From Streptomyces violaceusniger (GTDB lineage: Bacteria > Actinomycetota > Actinomycetes > Streptomycetales > Streptomycetaceae): a stretch of DNA of 64,000 nt. Below the pieces are notes generated by a model that searched no databases, was not told the DNA's origin, and saw only the letters and a list, made by a program, of their open reading frames with translations. The stretch is from the NCBI GenBank assembly GCA_005405945.1, contig BJHW01000001.1:8866001-8930000 (forward strand). Direction: 5' to 3'. Shown one piece after another: positions 1-9,205 of this stretch (positions are counted from its first letter, which is position 1; each line of letters begins with the position of its first letter). The position numbers and the translations under genes are program-made.

Positions 1-1
1 C

Positions 2-250
2 GACCTCCACGTCACCGTGGACGACTGGATCCTGGAGGGGAACAAGGTCGTCAGCCGCTTCACCGCGCGCGGCACCCACACCGGCGACGACTACGCGGGA
101 CTCATCCCTGCACAGGGCCGCAAGCTGGAGATCCCCGGCATCGTCATCGACGAGTTCAACGACGAGGGCAAGATCGTGGAGAGCTGGTTCTCCATGGACT
201 CCTACGACCTCGCCACCCAGCTCGGGGCGTTCGACGCGCCCCCCGCGTGA
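2..250 (+). CDS. SnoaL-like / ester cyclase family protein, 3' part only
   Basis: The reading frame is already open at base 2, so the start lies before the window; the last 82 codons are present, ending in TGA at 248-250. The visible part reads as the C-terminal half of a small NTF2-fold protein: an alternating beta-strand pattern (NKVVSRFTARGTHTGD, then GRKLEIPGIVIDEF, then GKIVESWFSMD) matching the SnoaL-like polyketide cyclase/ester cyclase superfamily. Members range from aldol cyclases of polyketide pathways to proteins of unknown substrate, so no reaction is assigned. Its stop overlaps the GTG of the next gene (GTGA), which argues for co-translation with the SDR and P450. Family confidence is moderate; substrate unknown. 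Confidence 0.7.
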   Translation, partial: DLHVTVDDWILEGNKVVSRFTARGTHTGDDYAGLIPAQGRKLEIPGIVIDEFNDEGKIVESWFSMDSYDLATQLGAFDAPPA

Positions 251-1173
251 CCGGCCACGAGCCGGCCCCGGGCTCCGGGGCCGGCATCCCGGTCCTCATC
301 ACCGGCTGCTCCTCCGGCATCGGCCGCGCGTGCGCGCTGCGGCTGCACCGGGCCGGACACGCCGTGTACGCCACCGCGCGGCGGCCCGAGACGCTGGCGG
401 AGCTCGCGGGCTTGAGCATCCGCACCATGGCCCTCGACGTCACCGACGAGGAGTCCATGGCCTCCGCGGTCGCCAAGGTCGAGGCGGAACACGGCGCGGT
501 CGGGGCCCTGGTCAACAGCGCCGGCTACGCCATGTCGGGCTGTATCGAGGAGGCCTCCCTGGCCGAGGTGCGCGAGCAGTTCGAGACCAATGTGTACGGC
601 CTGGTCCGGCTCAGCCAGCTGGTGCTGCCCGCGATGCGCGCCCACGGCGGCGGCACCATCGTCAACATCTCCTCCATCTTCGGCCGTTACGCCGTCCCCG
701 GGTCGGGCTTCTACAACGCCACCAAGCACGCCGTGGAAGCGCTCAGCGACTCCCTGCGCAACGAGGTGGCCGACTTCGGGGTGCGGGTCGTGCTCGTCGA
801 GCCGGGCCCGGTGCGCACCACCCGCTTCGGCGCCACCTACGTGGCCAATCTGCGGCCGGTGAGCCGGACGTACGAGACCTTCCGCCGGGAGAGCGCCGAG
901 TACTTCGAGGCGATCTACACCGGCAGCCGCCGGACCCTGGCGGGCACCTTCGCGATCCAGTCGGACGATGTGGCCCGCCGGGTGGCGAAGGTGGTGGCCA
1001 AGGGCGCCCGCGGCTCCCGGCCGCGCGCCCGCTACCCCGTCGGACTCCTCGCCCACAGCACGATCGCCCTGCGGCGCCTCACCTCCGACGTCCTTTTCGA
1101 CCATCTCTTCGTGCGCCGCCTGTTTCCGGTGCCCCGCGGGCCGCGGCCGCGAAAGCAAGGAGACCACCGATGA
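247..1173 (+). CDS. SDR family NAD(P)-dependent oxidoreductase
   Basis: A 308-residue classical short-chain dehydrogenase. Near the N terminus is the Rossmann glycine motif (ITGCSSGIGRA, about residues 17-27). Further on are a degenerate NAG motif (VNSAGY), the catalytic Ser in NISSIFG, and the YNATKHA segment carrying the catalytic Tyr and Lys. GTG at 247 is chosen because it overlaps the upstream stop (GTGA) and leaves only a short tail before the cofactor motif. The stop overlaps the ATG of the P450 gene (ATGA at 1170-1173), so SnoaL-like protein, SDR and P450 form one transcription unit and probably act on the same small molecule. The C-terminal 40 residues are basic and proline-rich. Substrate not predictable. 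Confidence 0.88.
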   Translation: MTGHEPAPGSGAGIPVLITGCSSGIGRACALRLHRAGHAVYATARRPETLAELAGLSIRTMALDVTDEESMASAVAKVEAEHGAVGALVNSAGYAMSGCIEEASLAEVREQFETNVYGLVRLSQLVLPAMRAHGGGTIVNISSIFGRYAVPGSGFYNATKHAVEALSDSLRNEVADFGVRVVLVEPGPVRTTRFGATYVANLRPVSRTYETFRRESAEYFEAIYTGSRRTLAGTFAIQSDDVARRVAKVVAKGARGSRPRARYPVGLLAHSTIALRRLTSDVLFDHLFVRRLFPVPRGPRPRKQGDHR

Positions 1174-2602
1174 CCACAGCGACCTCCGCGCCGCGCATCG
1201 CACCCGGCCCAAGGGCGCCCCGCTGCTGGGCAGCCTGGGCCCCTGGAAGCGGAACACCGCCGAATTCCTGCTCGGTCTGCAGCGCGACCACGGCGAGATC
1301 GTCCGGATGCGGCTCGGCCCGTTCCTGGTGCACCAGGTGACCGAGCCCGAGGCGGTGCGCCGGGTGCTGGTGGAGAACAACGGCAACTACGTCCGCGGCC
1401 CGCTCTACGAGCAGTTCGGCGTCGTCATGGGCAAGGGACTGCTCACCACCGACGGCGAGTTCTGGCGCGCCCACCGGCGGGCGGTGCAGCCGGTCTTCCT
1501 CAAGAACGCCATCACCGACATCATCCCCAACATCGTCCGGGCCACCGAGGAGATGCTGGAGACCTGGGAGCGCAAGGCCGCCGCCGGTGAGCCGGTCGAC
1601 CTGATGACCGACATGCTGCGGCTGACCCTGGTCACCCTCTCCCGCTCGCTGTTCGCCTACGACATCAAGCCGGACTCGGCCCTGCTGAAGACGATCGTGG
1701 ACGATGTGGTCGAGGTGATGTTCCGCCGCGGCACCGCCACCGAGATGCTGCCCTCCTGGGTGCCGACGGACCGTCAGCGCAAGATCCTCAGAATCCACCG
1801 GGTCTTCGACCGCATCGTGGCCGATGTGCGCCGGAGTTACGCCGAGACGGGGGAGGGGCCGCTGATCGCGCTGATGGAGCGGGCCACCGACCCGGCCACC
1901 GGTGAGCCCTGGACCGATCAGCAGATCAAGGACGAACTCCTCACGGTCTATCTGGCCGGCCACGAGACCACCGCCGTCGCCCTGTGCTGGACGCTGCTGT
2001 CGGTCGCCGCCCACCCCGCGGTCCAGGAGGAGCTGGACGCCGAGATCGCCACGGTGCTCGGCGGCGGGCTGCCGGACGCGGAGAGCGCCGAGGGGCTGAC
2101 GTACACCAAGATGGTCGTCGACGAGAGCCTGCGGATGCACCCGCCCATCTGGATCTTCCCCCGGGCGGCGGTGGAGGCGGACACCCTCGGCGGCTACGAC
2201 ATCGAGCCGGGCTCCTCGATCCTGCTGTCCCCGCTGGTCTCCCACCACAACCCGCGCCACTGGGACAACCCGCTGGCCTTCGACCCGTACCGGTTCACCC
2301 CGCAGGCCGTCAAGGAGCGGCCGCGGATGGCGTACCTCCCGTTCGGCTCGGGGCCCCGGCAGTGCGTCGGCAACTTCATGGCGCTGCTGGAGCTGCGCAC
2401 CATCGTGGCCATGGTGAACCAGCGCTTCCGGGTCAGCCGGATCCCGGGGACCGAACTGCGGTACGGCTCACCGGTGATCTCGCTGCGGCCGCTCGAGGAC
2501 GTGATGGTGACGGTGACTCCGCGCGAGCGATCCACCGCCGCGCCCCGCCCGTCCCGCCGGACCGCTCCGGCCGCCCCCGCCGCCTGCCCCCATCACCCGT
2601 AG
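1170..2602 (+). CDS. cytochrome P450 (one-base frameshift near the N terminus)
   Basis: A P450 monooxygenase with all core motifs: I-helix AGHETTA for oxygen activation, K-helix ESLR (EXXR), and the haem loop FGSGPRQCVGNF with the axial Cys near the C terminus. The ATG at 1170 (ATGA overlap with the SDR) reads MTTATSAPRIAPGP and then leaves frame. The rest of the enzyme (KGAPLLGSLGPW onward) continues one frame away. Adding one C to the CCC run at 1208-1210 joins them into a 477-residue protein with a typical proline-rich P450 N terminus. Without the correction, the open frame starts inside the SDR gene and lacks a sensible start. It needs ferredoxin and reductase partners, none of which are encoded nearby. 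Substrate unknown. Confidence 0.85.
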
Positions 2603-3333
2603 TCCGGAGGGCGGAAGCGGAATCGGAGTTCCGGGCCGGGCCGGCGCCGTCGCCTTTCCCGATTTCGCCCGCGCGACCCCGCCCGGGAAACCCGGCACAC
2701 CGTCAGAAGCCGGGGTCCGTGGCGGTGGAGCGTTATCCACGGGACGCGGGCGCTTTTCAACGAAAACGCGTCCCGTGGTGATCCGGACGAGAATATGGAA
2801 GGTGCGCGGCGGGACGCGAAGGACGAGGCCCGGGCCGACCGCGCGACAGCGCTCCGGCGCCGGGACGACGCCCTCCGGCGAGCCGCGGAAACCGTCCCCG
2901 GGCCGGGGCCGGAAATCCACCGCGCCGACCGGTCGGTTTTCTTGACGCTCCTGGTGGAAGGGTGGGGCGGCCTCTTTCGCCGGGTGCGCCGGGGCGGGCA
3001 GGAACGTCATTTCACGATCGCTAAGGCCGTTTACTCCCAGGCGGCGCCGAGTGCGGCCGTCCCCCGTCCCCCTTCCGCCCCTGAGATCACTCGCGCACAA
3101 TGCCTCCGAATACATGTCCGACGTATGTGCGGACGCTCCCCCGCTCCCCCGAGTGACCCGGATGGTGGTCGCTGAGCCATCCGGCGGGGCATCCCCGCGG
3201 ATCTGTGGCAGGGTCAGGGGGCCAGCAGTTGAACCAGAGGCACTGTCGCCGCCGCTGTTCACTAAACGGAGGCGCTGTATCGTGTGCGTGTACGCCGGGT
3301 TGTCGAACGGCGCAGCATCAGGGAGGGGGACGC
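2603..3333 (+). other. 731-bp intergenic region between P450 and TetR genes
   Basis: No convincing gene is seen. A 126-codon open frame at 2795-3175 has unremarkable composition and no recognisable domain. The region holds one strong hairpin (listed separately), a weak ACAT-N9-ATGT dyad at 3112-3128, and the ribosome-binding purine run GGGAGGGGG at 3321-3329 for the TetR gene. It probably also carries the promoter of the TetR gene, but no clear -35/-10 pair stands out. Confidence 0.5.
2737..2778 (+). terminator. stem-loop downstream of the P450 gene
   Basis: Perfect 12-bp inverted repeat: CCACGGGACGCG at 2737-2748 and CGCGTCCCGTGG at 2767-2778, with an 18-nt loop. It lies 134 bp after the P450 stop. 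No T-run follows, which is common for Streptomyces terminators. Confidence 0.5.
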
Positions 3334-4074
3334 GTGTCGCCAGGGGAAGCGCACGTCGCACCGTACTCACGGCGCGAGCGGCTGCGCATCGCGACCATCC
3401 GTGAGATCAAGGACGTCGCCCGGACGCTCCTGGTCCAGGAGGGCCCGGAGAATGTGACCATCCGGGCCATCGCCCGTGAGATGGGCATGACCGCGCCGGC
3501 CGTCTACCGCTACTTCAGTAGCCGGGATGCGCTGATCCTTCAGCTGCGTGTGGACATTTTCGAGGAGATGGCCCGCTTCATGCGCGGCGTCCTCGGCCAG
3601 CATCCCGAGGAGGAGCCGGGCCGCCGGTGGATCAGCGGCGCCCGCGCGCTGCGCGTCTGGGCGATCAAGCACCCCCATGAGTTCGGGCTCATCCTCGGCC
3701 CCTGGGCCCCGGGGCTCGGCCGTGAGGAGACCAAGCCCGAGCGCCATATGAGCTGGGTCTTCGGCTCCGTCTACTCGGATCTGGTCTCCGACCTGTGGCG
3801 GGTGCGGGGCTTCCCCGCCCCCGAGGTCGAGGAGCTCGACCCGGGCCTCGCGCGGACCCTCACCGCGCTCAGCGAGGACCAGGACGTCGACATGCCCCCC
3901 GGAGCCATCGCCGTGATGCTCCGCTGCTGGGTGCGGCTGTACGGGGTGATCTCCATGGAGGCGCTCGGCCACATGTCCTTCGCGCTCTCCGAGGGCCAGC
4001 ACTTCTTCGAGTTCGAGCTCCGCGACCTGTGCCGGGTGCTGGACATCTCCGAGTTCTACGAAGAGGTCGTCTGA
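3334..4074 (+). CDS. TetR/AcrR family transcriptional regulator
   Basis: A 246-residue TetR-type repressor. After about 15 basic residues the helix-turn-helix domain reads IREIKDVARTLLVQEGP, then VTIRAIAREMGMTAPAVYRYF, the canonical TetR recognition helix. The remainder is a WHG/C-terminal ligand domain (GARALRVWAIKHPHEFGLIL). GTG at 3334 has a purine-rich ribosome-binding site 5-13 bases upstream and begins just ahead of the helix-turn-helix. The gene stands alone between the P450 unit and the hopanoid operon. It could regulate either neighbour or itself; short TACATGT-containing sequences occur both upstream of it (3111) and upstream of hpnC (4168). Ligand unknown. Confidence 0.88.
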   Translation: MSPGEAHVAPYSRRERLRIATIREIKDVARTLLVQEGPENVTIRAIAREMGMTAPAVYRYFSSRDALILQLRVDIFEEMARFMRGVLGQHPEEEPGRRWISGARALRVWAIKHPHEFGLILGPWAPGLGREETKPERHMSWVFGSVYSDLVSDLWRVRGFPAPEVEELDPGLARTLTALSEDQDVDMPPGAIAVMLRCWVRLYGVISMEALGHMSFALSEGQHFFEFELRDLCRVLDISEFYEEVV

Positions 4075-4082
4075 GGCCGTCC

Positions 4083-4115
4083 GAAGGCCCCCGGGACACC
4101 GGCCCGGGGGCCTTC
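4083..4115 (+). terminator. strong terminator after the TetR gene
   Basis: Perfect 13-bp stem: GAAGGCCCCCGGG at 4083-4095 pairs with CCCGGGGGCCTTC at 4103-4115 across a 7-nt loop, 8 bp after the TetR stop. It separates the regulator transcript from the hopanoid operon. Confidence 0.85.
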
Positions 4116-4435
4116 GCCGGTCACCCGTCCGGCGCCCCGTCGAAGGTCACATCGGGGTATCGCTCCGTACATGTGTACACCGAGAGGCGTAAGCTGTGGC
4201 AATGCCCGTCCGGATCATGCCGGAGCCGGGCCCTTGTCGCCTGTTCGGGGTCAGGGGCCGGGGTCCGTTGACAAGACGGAGCGGCGTGTCCGGATCGTGC
4301 CGACCCTGGTAACCGGTGTAGAACGGGGGATGTGACGGCATTGGCTACACGGCCCATCTCCAGCGCTCCCGGGGGGCCCGGTCGCCGGGACCCACATGGC
4401 GTCCTGGGTCTCGCCCGTACGCCTGGCTGTCCACG
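4116..4435 (+). promoter_or_regulatory. upstream region of the hopanoid operon
   Basis: A 320-bp region that must hold the operon promoter. TTGACA at 4268-4273 is a perfect -35 hexamer, but no good -10 follows at 17-18 bp (GGATCG at 4292 is the closest). A 15-bp direct repeat, GTCCGGATCRTGCCG, occurs at 4208-4222 and 4288-4302, exactly 80 bp apart; the second copy overlaps the possible -10. GTACATGTGTAC at 4167-4178 is a dyad-like element. A short frame from TTG 4341 ends at 4439, overlapping the hpnC start as GTGA, and might be a leader peptide. Promoter assignment is tentative. Confidence 0.4.
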
Positions 4436-5376
4436 GTGACCGTCGAGGACGAGCGCAGCGGGTCCCATACCACGTCGAGCAGCCGGAGCGGCGGGCAGGA
4501 AGCCGCTCGCGCCGTGCTCGCCAAGGCCGCCCGCGAGAACTTCCCCGTGGCCCCCTTCTTCCTCCCCCGCGCCTGGCGCACCGATCTGATGGCCGTCTAC
4601 GGCTACGCCCGGCTGGTCGACGACATCGGCGACGGCGATCTGGCCCCCGGTGGTGCCGACGCCGAGCTGCTGGGACTGGACCGCGACCAGGCGGACGACG
4701 CGCTCGCGATGCTGGACGCGTTCGAGGCCGACCTCCGCCGGGTCTTCCGGCCCGCCGCGGAGCCGCGCCATCCGCTGCTGCGGGCGCTGCGCCCCACCGT
4801 CCAGCGCCATGGGCTTGACCAAGAGCCCTTCCTGGGGCTGATCGAGGCCAACCGCCAGGACCAGCGGATCCGGCGGTACGCCACCTATCAGGACCTCCTC
4901 GACTACTGCGAGCTGTCCGCCAACCCGGTCGGGCGGCTCGTCCTCGGCATCACCGGCACCGCGAGCCCCGAGCGGATCCGCCGCTCGGACGCCATCTGCA
5001 CCGCCCTGCAGATCATCGAGCACCTTCAGGACGTGGCCGAGGACCTTCGCAGGGACCGCGTCTACCTGCCCGCCGAGGACATGAAACGCTTCGGTGTGAC
5101 CGAGGCCGACCTCGCCGCCCCCAGGGGCGGCGTACGGTTGCGCGCGCTGGTCGCGAAGGAGGCGGAACGCGCCGCGGCCCTGCTGAATGAAGGCACCCCC
5201 CTGGTGGGTAGCGTCCACGGCAGGCTCAAGGTGCTGCTCGCCGGATTCGTGGCCGGGGGGCGGGCCGCCTTGCGGGCGGTCGCGGCCGCGGGACATGACG
5301 TACTCCCTGGACCGCCCAGGCCCACCAAGCTCAGCCTGCTGCGCGAGGTGGGGCGACACTGCGAAGAGAGGGGTGA
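4436..5376 (+). CDS. hpnC: HpnC: hydroxysqualene synthase (squalene/phytoene synthase family; frameshift near the 3' end)
   Basis: First gene of the hopanoid operon. Known of the family: HpnC converts presqualene diphosphate to hydroxysqualene. Seen: the trans-isoprenyl diphosphate synthase fold with the first acidic motif LVDDIGDGD (about residue 61), and the second region [20 protein letters not shown], including the DxxED-type metal ligands. GTG 4436 puts about 33 residues before the conserved [11 protein letters not shown], as expected. As read, the frame runs on into hpnD. Adding one G to the GGGG run at 5350-5353 gives the ending [11 protein letters not shown], a TGA at 5374-5376 and a 313-residue protein that overlaps hpnD by GTGA. 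The apparent HpnC-HpnD fusion is therefore an artefact. Confidence 0.9.
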
Positions 5377-6334
5377 GCCGGACCGTGAAGGGATCTCCGC
5401 ACGCGTCCGCGCCAGTGCTCGCGGCGTACCGTTACTGCGAGGCCGTGACCGGCCACCAGGCCCGCAACTTCGCCTACGGCATCAGGCTGCTGCCGACGGA
5501 GAAGCGCCATGCGATGTCGGCCCTGTACGCCTTCTCCCGCCGGGTCGACGACATCGGCGACGGCCCCTCGACCCGGAGGCCAAGCGCGCCCGGCTGGCGG
5601 ACACCCGCGCCCTGCTGGACCGGATGCGGCGCGGCGGCATCGAGGAGGACGACACCGACCCCGTCGCCGTCGCCCTCGCCCATGCCGCACACCGCTTCCC
5701 GATCCCGCTGGACGCGCTGGACGAGCTGATCGACGGCGTGCTGATGGACGTGGCCGGGCAGACCTACGAGACCTGGGACGACCTCAAGGGCTACTGCCGC
5801 TGTGTGGCGGGCGCCATCGGACGGCTCTCGCTCGGCGTCTTCGGAACCGCCCCCCGCACCGGCCACAGCGAGGACGAGCTCGAGCGCGCCCCGGCTTACG
5901 CCGACACCCTCGGGCTCGCCCTCCAGCTGACCAACATCCTGCGCGACGTCCGCGAGGACGCCGCCACCGGACGCACCTATCTGCCCGCCGACGACCTGGC
6001 CAAATTCGGCTGCACCGCCGCGTTCCACGGCTCCACCGCACCGCCGGACGCCGACTTCACCGGTCTGGTCCACTTCGAGGTGCGGCGGGCCAGGGCCCTG
6101 TTCGCCGAGGGCTTCCGGCTGCTGCCGCTGCTGGACCGCCGCAGCGGCGCGTGTGTGTCCGCCATGGCGGGCATCTACCGCAGGCTGCTGGACCGGATCG
6201 CCAAGGACCCCGCGGCCGTCCTGCGCGGCCGCGTCTCGCTGCCCGGCCACGAGAAGGCGTATGTGGCGGTGCGCGGGCTGGCCGGTCTCGACGCCCGCGC
6301 CGTGGAGCGCCGCGGCACCGGGAGGCCGGTGTGA
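5373..6334 (+). CDS. hpnD: HpnD: presqualene diphosphate synthase (internal frameshift)
   Basis: Condenses two farnesyl diphosphates to presqualene diphosphate, upstream of HpnC and HpnE. The N-terminal part ([20 protein letters not shown], then RRVDDIGDG with the first Asp-rich motif) is in one frame. The rest, from [18 protein letters not shown] through the second motif [20 protein letters not shown], is in the next frame. One extra C in the CCCC run at 5564-5567 joins them (GDGPLDPEAK) and gives 320 residues. GTG 5373 is supported by the GTGA overlap with restored hpnC and by the family-typical VSRTVKGS start. The stop overlaps the hpnE GTG. HpnC and HpnD share the fold but have different steps. 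Confidence 0.9.
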
Positions 6335-7814
6335 CCCACTCGACCCTGGACCCCGCCCCGGCCGCCGGGCGACGCCCCGCCGGGCGGAGCGCGCTGGTGA
6401 TCGGCGGCGGGCTCGCCGGTACGACGGCCGCGCTCGCGCTGGCCGACGCCGGGCTGCGGGTCACCCTGGTCGAGGGCCGCCCCCGCCTGGGCGGCCTCGC
6501 CTTCTCCTTCCACCGCTCCTCCCCGGCGGGCGTGCTCAGCGTCGACAACGGCCAGCATGTGCACTTGCGCTGCTGCACCGCCTACCATTGGTTCCTGGAG
6601 CGGGTCGGCGCGGCCCGGCTCGCCCCGCTCCAGGGCCGGCTGGACGTCCCCGTCCTCGATGCCCGGGGGCGGAGCGGGCGGCGGCTCGGCCGGTTGCGCC
6701 GCACCGGCCTGCCGGTGCCGCTCCATCTGTCCGCGAGCCTGGCCACCTACCCCCATCTCTCCCTCGCCGAGCGCGCCCAGGTGGGCCGCGCCGCGCTCGC
6801 CCTGGGGCGGCTGGACCCCGAGGACCCGGCGCTGGACGGGGTGGACTTCGCCGGCTGGCTGCGCCGCCACGGCCAGTCGCCGCGCGCCGTCGAGGCGCTG
6901 TGGGACCTGGTCGGCGTGGCCACGCTCAACGCCACCGCGCCCAACGTCTCGTTGGGCCTGGCCGCGATGGTCTTCAAGACCGGGCTGCTCTCCCGGCCCG
7001 GCGCCGCCGACATCGGCTGGGCCCGCGCCCCGCTCGGCGAGCTGCACCACACCCACGCCCGCCGCGCCCTGGACGCGGCGGGCGTGACCACCGAGCTGCG
7101 CACCCGGGTGACCGCCGTCACCCGTACCCCGAGGGCCGCTGGAGCGCGGCCACCGCCGGGCGGCCGGGAGAGGAGCCGCGGGCCGAGGCGGACGTTCTCG
7201 TGCTGGCCGTACCGCAGCGCGAGGCGCACGCCCTGCTGCCCGACGGCGCCCTGGAGGACCCCGACCGGCTGTTGCGCATCGGCACCGCGCCCATCCTCAA
7301 CCTGCACGTGATCTACGACCGCACGGTGCTGCGCCGCCCCTTCTTCGCCGCGATCGGCTCCCCCGTCCAGTGGGTCTTCGACCGTACGGACGCCTCGGGG
7401 CTGAGGGACGCGCCCGGGGCCGGGGACAGCCAGTACCTGGCGGTCTCGCAGTCCGCCGCGTACGACGACATCGACCGCCCGGTGGCCGAGCTGCGCGCCC
7501 GCTATCTGCCCGAGCTGGAGCGGCTGCTCCCGGTCGCCCGCGGGGCGCGGGTGCGCGACTTCTTCGTCACCCGGGAGCGCACCGCCACCTTCGCCCCCGT
7601 CCCCGGCGTCGGCCGCCTCAGGCCCTCCGCCCCGACCGACGCGCCCGGCCTCTACCTGGCCGGCGCGTGGACCGCCACCGGCTGGCCCGCGACCATGGAG
7701 GGCGCCGTGCGCAGCGGGCTTTCCGCCGCCCGCGCGGCCCTCACCGACCCAGGGTCCGTCTTCGGAGGGGGCGCCCGGCCGCGAGCGGCGTCAGGGGGCA
7801 CCTCCCAGCGGTAG
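6331..7814 (+). CDS. hpnE: HpnE: hydroxysqualene dehydroxylase (internal frameshift; 3' end in a repeat element)
   Basis: FAD-dependent amine-oxidase-fold enzyme that reduces hydroxysqualene to squalene. The dinucleotide-binding motif ALVIGGGLAGTTAALALA lies at about residues 20-37, followed by the Arg-rich FAD motif region (VEGRPRLGG). The C-terminal FAD motif is LYLAGAWTATGWPATMEGAV. The frame changes at the CCCC run 7127-7130; one added C restores TRTPEGRWSAATAG and a 494-residue protein. GTG 6331 overlaps the hpnD stop. The last 22 codons come from the inverted-repeat element at 7748-7945, and the TAG stop sits in that element's internal hairpin, so the native C terminus seems to have been replaced. 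Function is probably kept, because the FAD motif is intact. Confidence 0.88.
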
Positions 7815-7945
7815 CTGGGGGAGCGGTCGCTCGCAAGGCGGAGGATCGCCCTCGTACTGGGCGTACTCGGGCGACTCCGACAACGCCGCGAGGGGCCGTG
7901 TCAGGCGTCGGGAGCAGGGCGGCCCCTCCGAAGACGGACCCTGGG
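7748..7945 (+). mobile_element. 198-bp MITE-like element with 29-bp terminal inverted repeats
   Basis: The left arm 7748-7776 (CCCAGGGTCCGTCTTCGGAG and on) and the right arm 7917-7945 are inverted copies matching at 28 of 29 positions. The interior has no coding capacity. It contains a hairpin, CCCAGCGGTAGCTGGG, around 7804-7819, whose 28-bp context recurs twice more in the window (54522-54548 and 57330-57357). The element supplies the hpnE stop codon and fills the hpnE-to-prenyltransferase gap. No clear target-site duplication was seen. Calling it mobile is inference from size, ends and recurrence of its core. Confidence 0.6.
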
Positions 7946-8002
7946 CCGCCCGCATGTGAACCCTCTCCCCGCCCCGGGCGGGGGGACGCCCAAGGAGGCG
8001 GC

Positions 8003-9100
8003 ATGAGCACCACCACCAAAAACAGAGGAGAGACCGTGACTCCGGCGACCCCCGCTGTCGACACCGCAGGCGTCATGGCGCTGCTGGAGCGCGGCCGCAC
8101 GCTCGCCACGCCGGTGCTGCGCGCCGCCGTGGACCGGCTGGCCCCGCCCATGGACACCGTCGCCGCGTACCACTTCGGCTGGATCGACGCCGCGGGCAAC
8201 CCGGCCGCGGGCGACGGGGGCAAGGCCGTCCGCCCCGCGCTCGCCCTGCTGTCCGCCGAGGCGGCGGGCGCCGCCCCCGAGACCGGGGTGCCCGGCGCGG
8301 TCGCGGTCGAGCTGGTGCACAACTTCTCGCTGCTCCACGACGACCTCATGGACGGGGACGAGCAGCGCCGTCACCGCGACACCGTCTGGCGGGTGCACGG
8401 CCCGGCCCAGGCCATCCTGGTCGGTGACGCCCTGTTCGCGCTGGCCAACGAGATACTGCTGGAGATCGGCACCGCCGAGGCCGGGCGGGCCACCCGCCGG
8501 CTCACCGCCGCCACCCGGAAGCTGATCGACGGCCAGGCCCAGGACATGTCCTACGAGCACCGCGAGCGGGTCACCGTCGCGGAGTGCCTGGAGATGGAGG
8601 GCAACAAGACCGGTGCCCTGCTCGCCTGCGCCGCCTCCATCGGCGCCGTGCTCGGCGGCGCCGACGACCGCACCGCCGACACCCTGGAGCGCTACGGCCA
8701 CCACCTGGGCCTCGCCTTCCAGGCCGTCGACGACCTGCTCGGCATCTGGGGCGACCCGGAGGCGACCGGCAAGCGGACCTGGAGCGATCTGCGCCAGCGC
8801 AAGAAGTCCCTCCCCGTGGTCGCCGCGCTCGACGCCGGGGGCCCCGACTCCAAGCGGCTCGCCGAGATCCTCGCGGCCGACGCGCACAAGCCGGAGGAGG
8901 AGTTCGCCGACTTCTCGGAGGAAGAATTCGCCGTGCGCGCCGCGTTGATCGAGCAAGCGGGTGGCCGGGACTGGACCTCTCAGGAGGCCCGCAGACAGCA
9001 TGCGACCGCCATGGAGGCGCTGGATGCGGTGGACATGCCCGCCGAGATCCGGGCGCGGTTCGTGGCGCTCGCCGACTTCGTCGTCGTACGAAAGAGATGA
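8003..9100 (+). CDS. polyprenyl (farnesyl-type) diphosphate synthase
   Basis: Makes the prenyl diphosphate that feeds HpnD, FPP being the most likely product from operon context. It has 365 residues and both aspartate-rich motifs: DDLMDGD (first, about residue 113) and DDLLGIWGD (second, about 244), with the GDALFALANE segment between. The first motif is DDLMD without the two-residue insertion of some bacterial enzymes. ATG 8003 has the strong ribosome-binding site AAGGAGG at 7992-7998; GTG 8036 is a weaker alternative. The gene lies between the repeat element and the cyclase gene, as in other Streptomyces hopanoid clusters. Chain length cannot be fixed from the sequence. Confidence 0.92.
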   Translation: MSTTTKNRGETVTPATPAVDTAGVMALLERGRTLATPVLRAAVDRLAPPMDTVAAYHFGWIDAAGNPAAGDGGKAVRPALALLSAEAAGAAPETGVPGAVAVELVHNFSLLHDDLMDGDEQRRHRDTVWRVHGPAQAILVGDALFALANEILLEIGTAEAGRATRRLTAATRKLIDGQAQDMSYEHRERVTVAECLEMEGNKTGALLACAASIGAVLGGADDRTADTLERYGHHLGLAFQAVDDLLGIWGDPEATGKRTWSDLRQRKKSLPVVAALDAGGPDSKRLAEILAADAHKPEEEFADFSEEEFAVRAALIEQAGGRDWTSQEARRQHATAMEALDAVDMPAEIRARFVALADFVVVRKR

Positions 9101-9205
9101 TCGCCATGGACCGCTAGTTCGCAGTCGCCGGCCGGCACCCAGCCGGGGTGTCGGCCGACGGAAGCCCCAAAGACGGCAGATGAGCACACTGCAGAGGGGA
9201 AGCCA

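Noticed and set aside
3111-3134. Candidate TetR operator at TACATGTCCGACGTATGTGC
   Set aside because: Arms are only 4-5 bp (ACAT/ATGT, GTCCG/CGGAC), too weak to list as an operator.
2795-3175. A 126-codon frame upstream of the TetR gene
   Set aside because: No ribosome-binding site, no domain, Arg/Pro-rich composition, and it overlaps no conserved feature.
4436-6334. A single open frame that would fuse HpnC and HpnD
   Set aside because: The frame shifts out of HpnC at 5350-5353 and into the second half of HpnD; the middle section reads nonsense (Arg/Pro-rich), and GTG 5373 gives the normal HpnD start in another frame. Two missing bases explain it.
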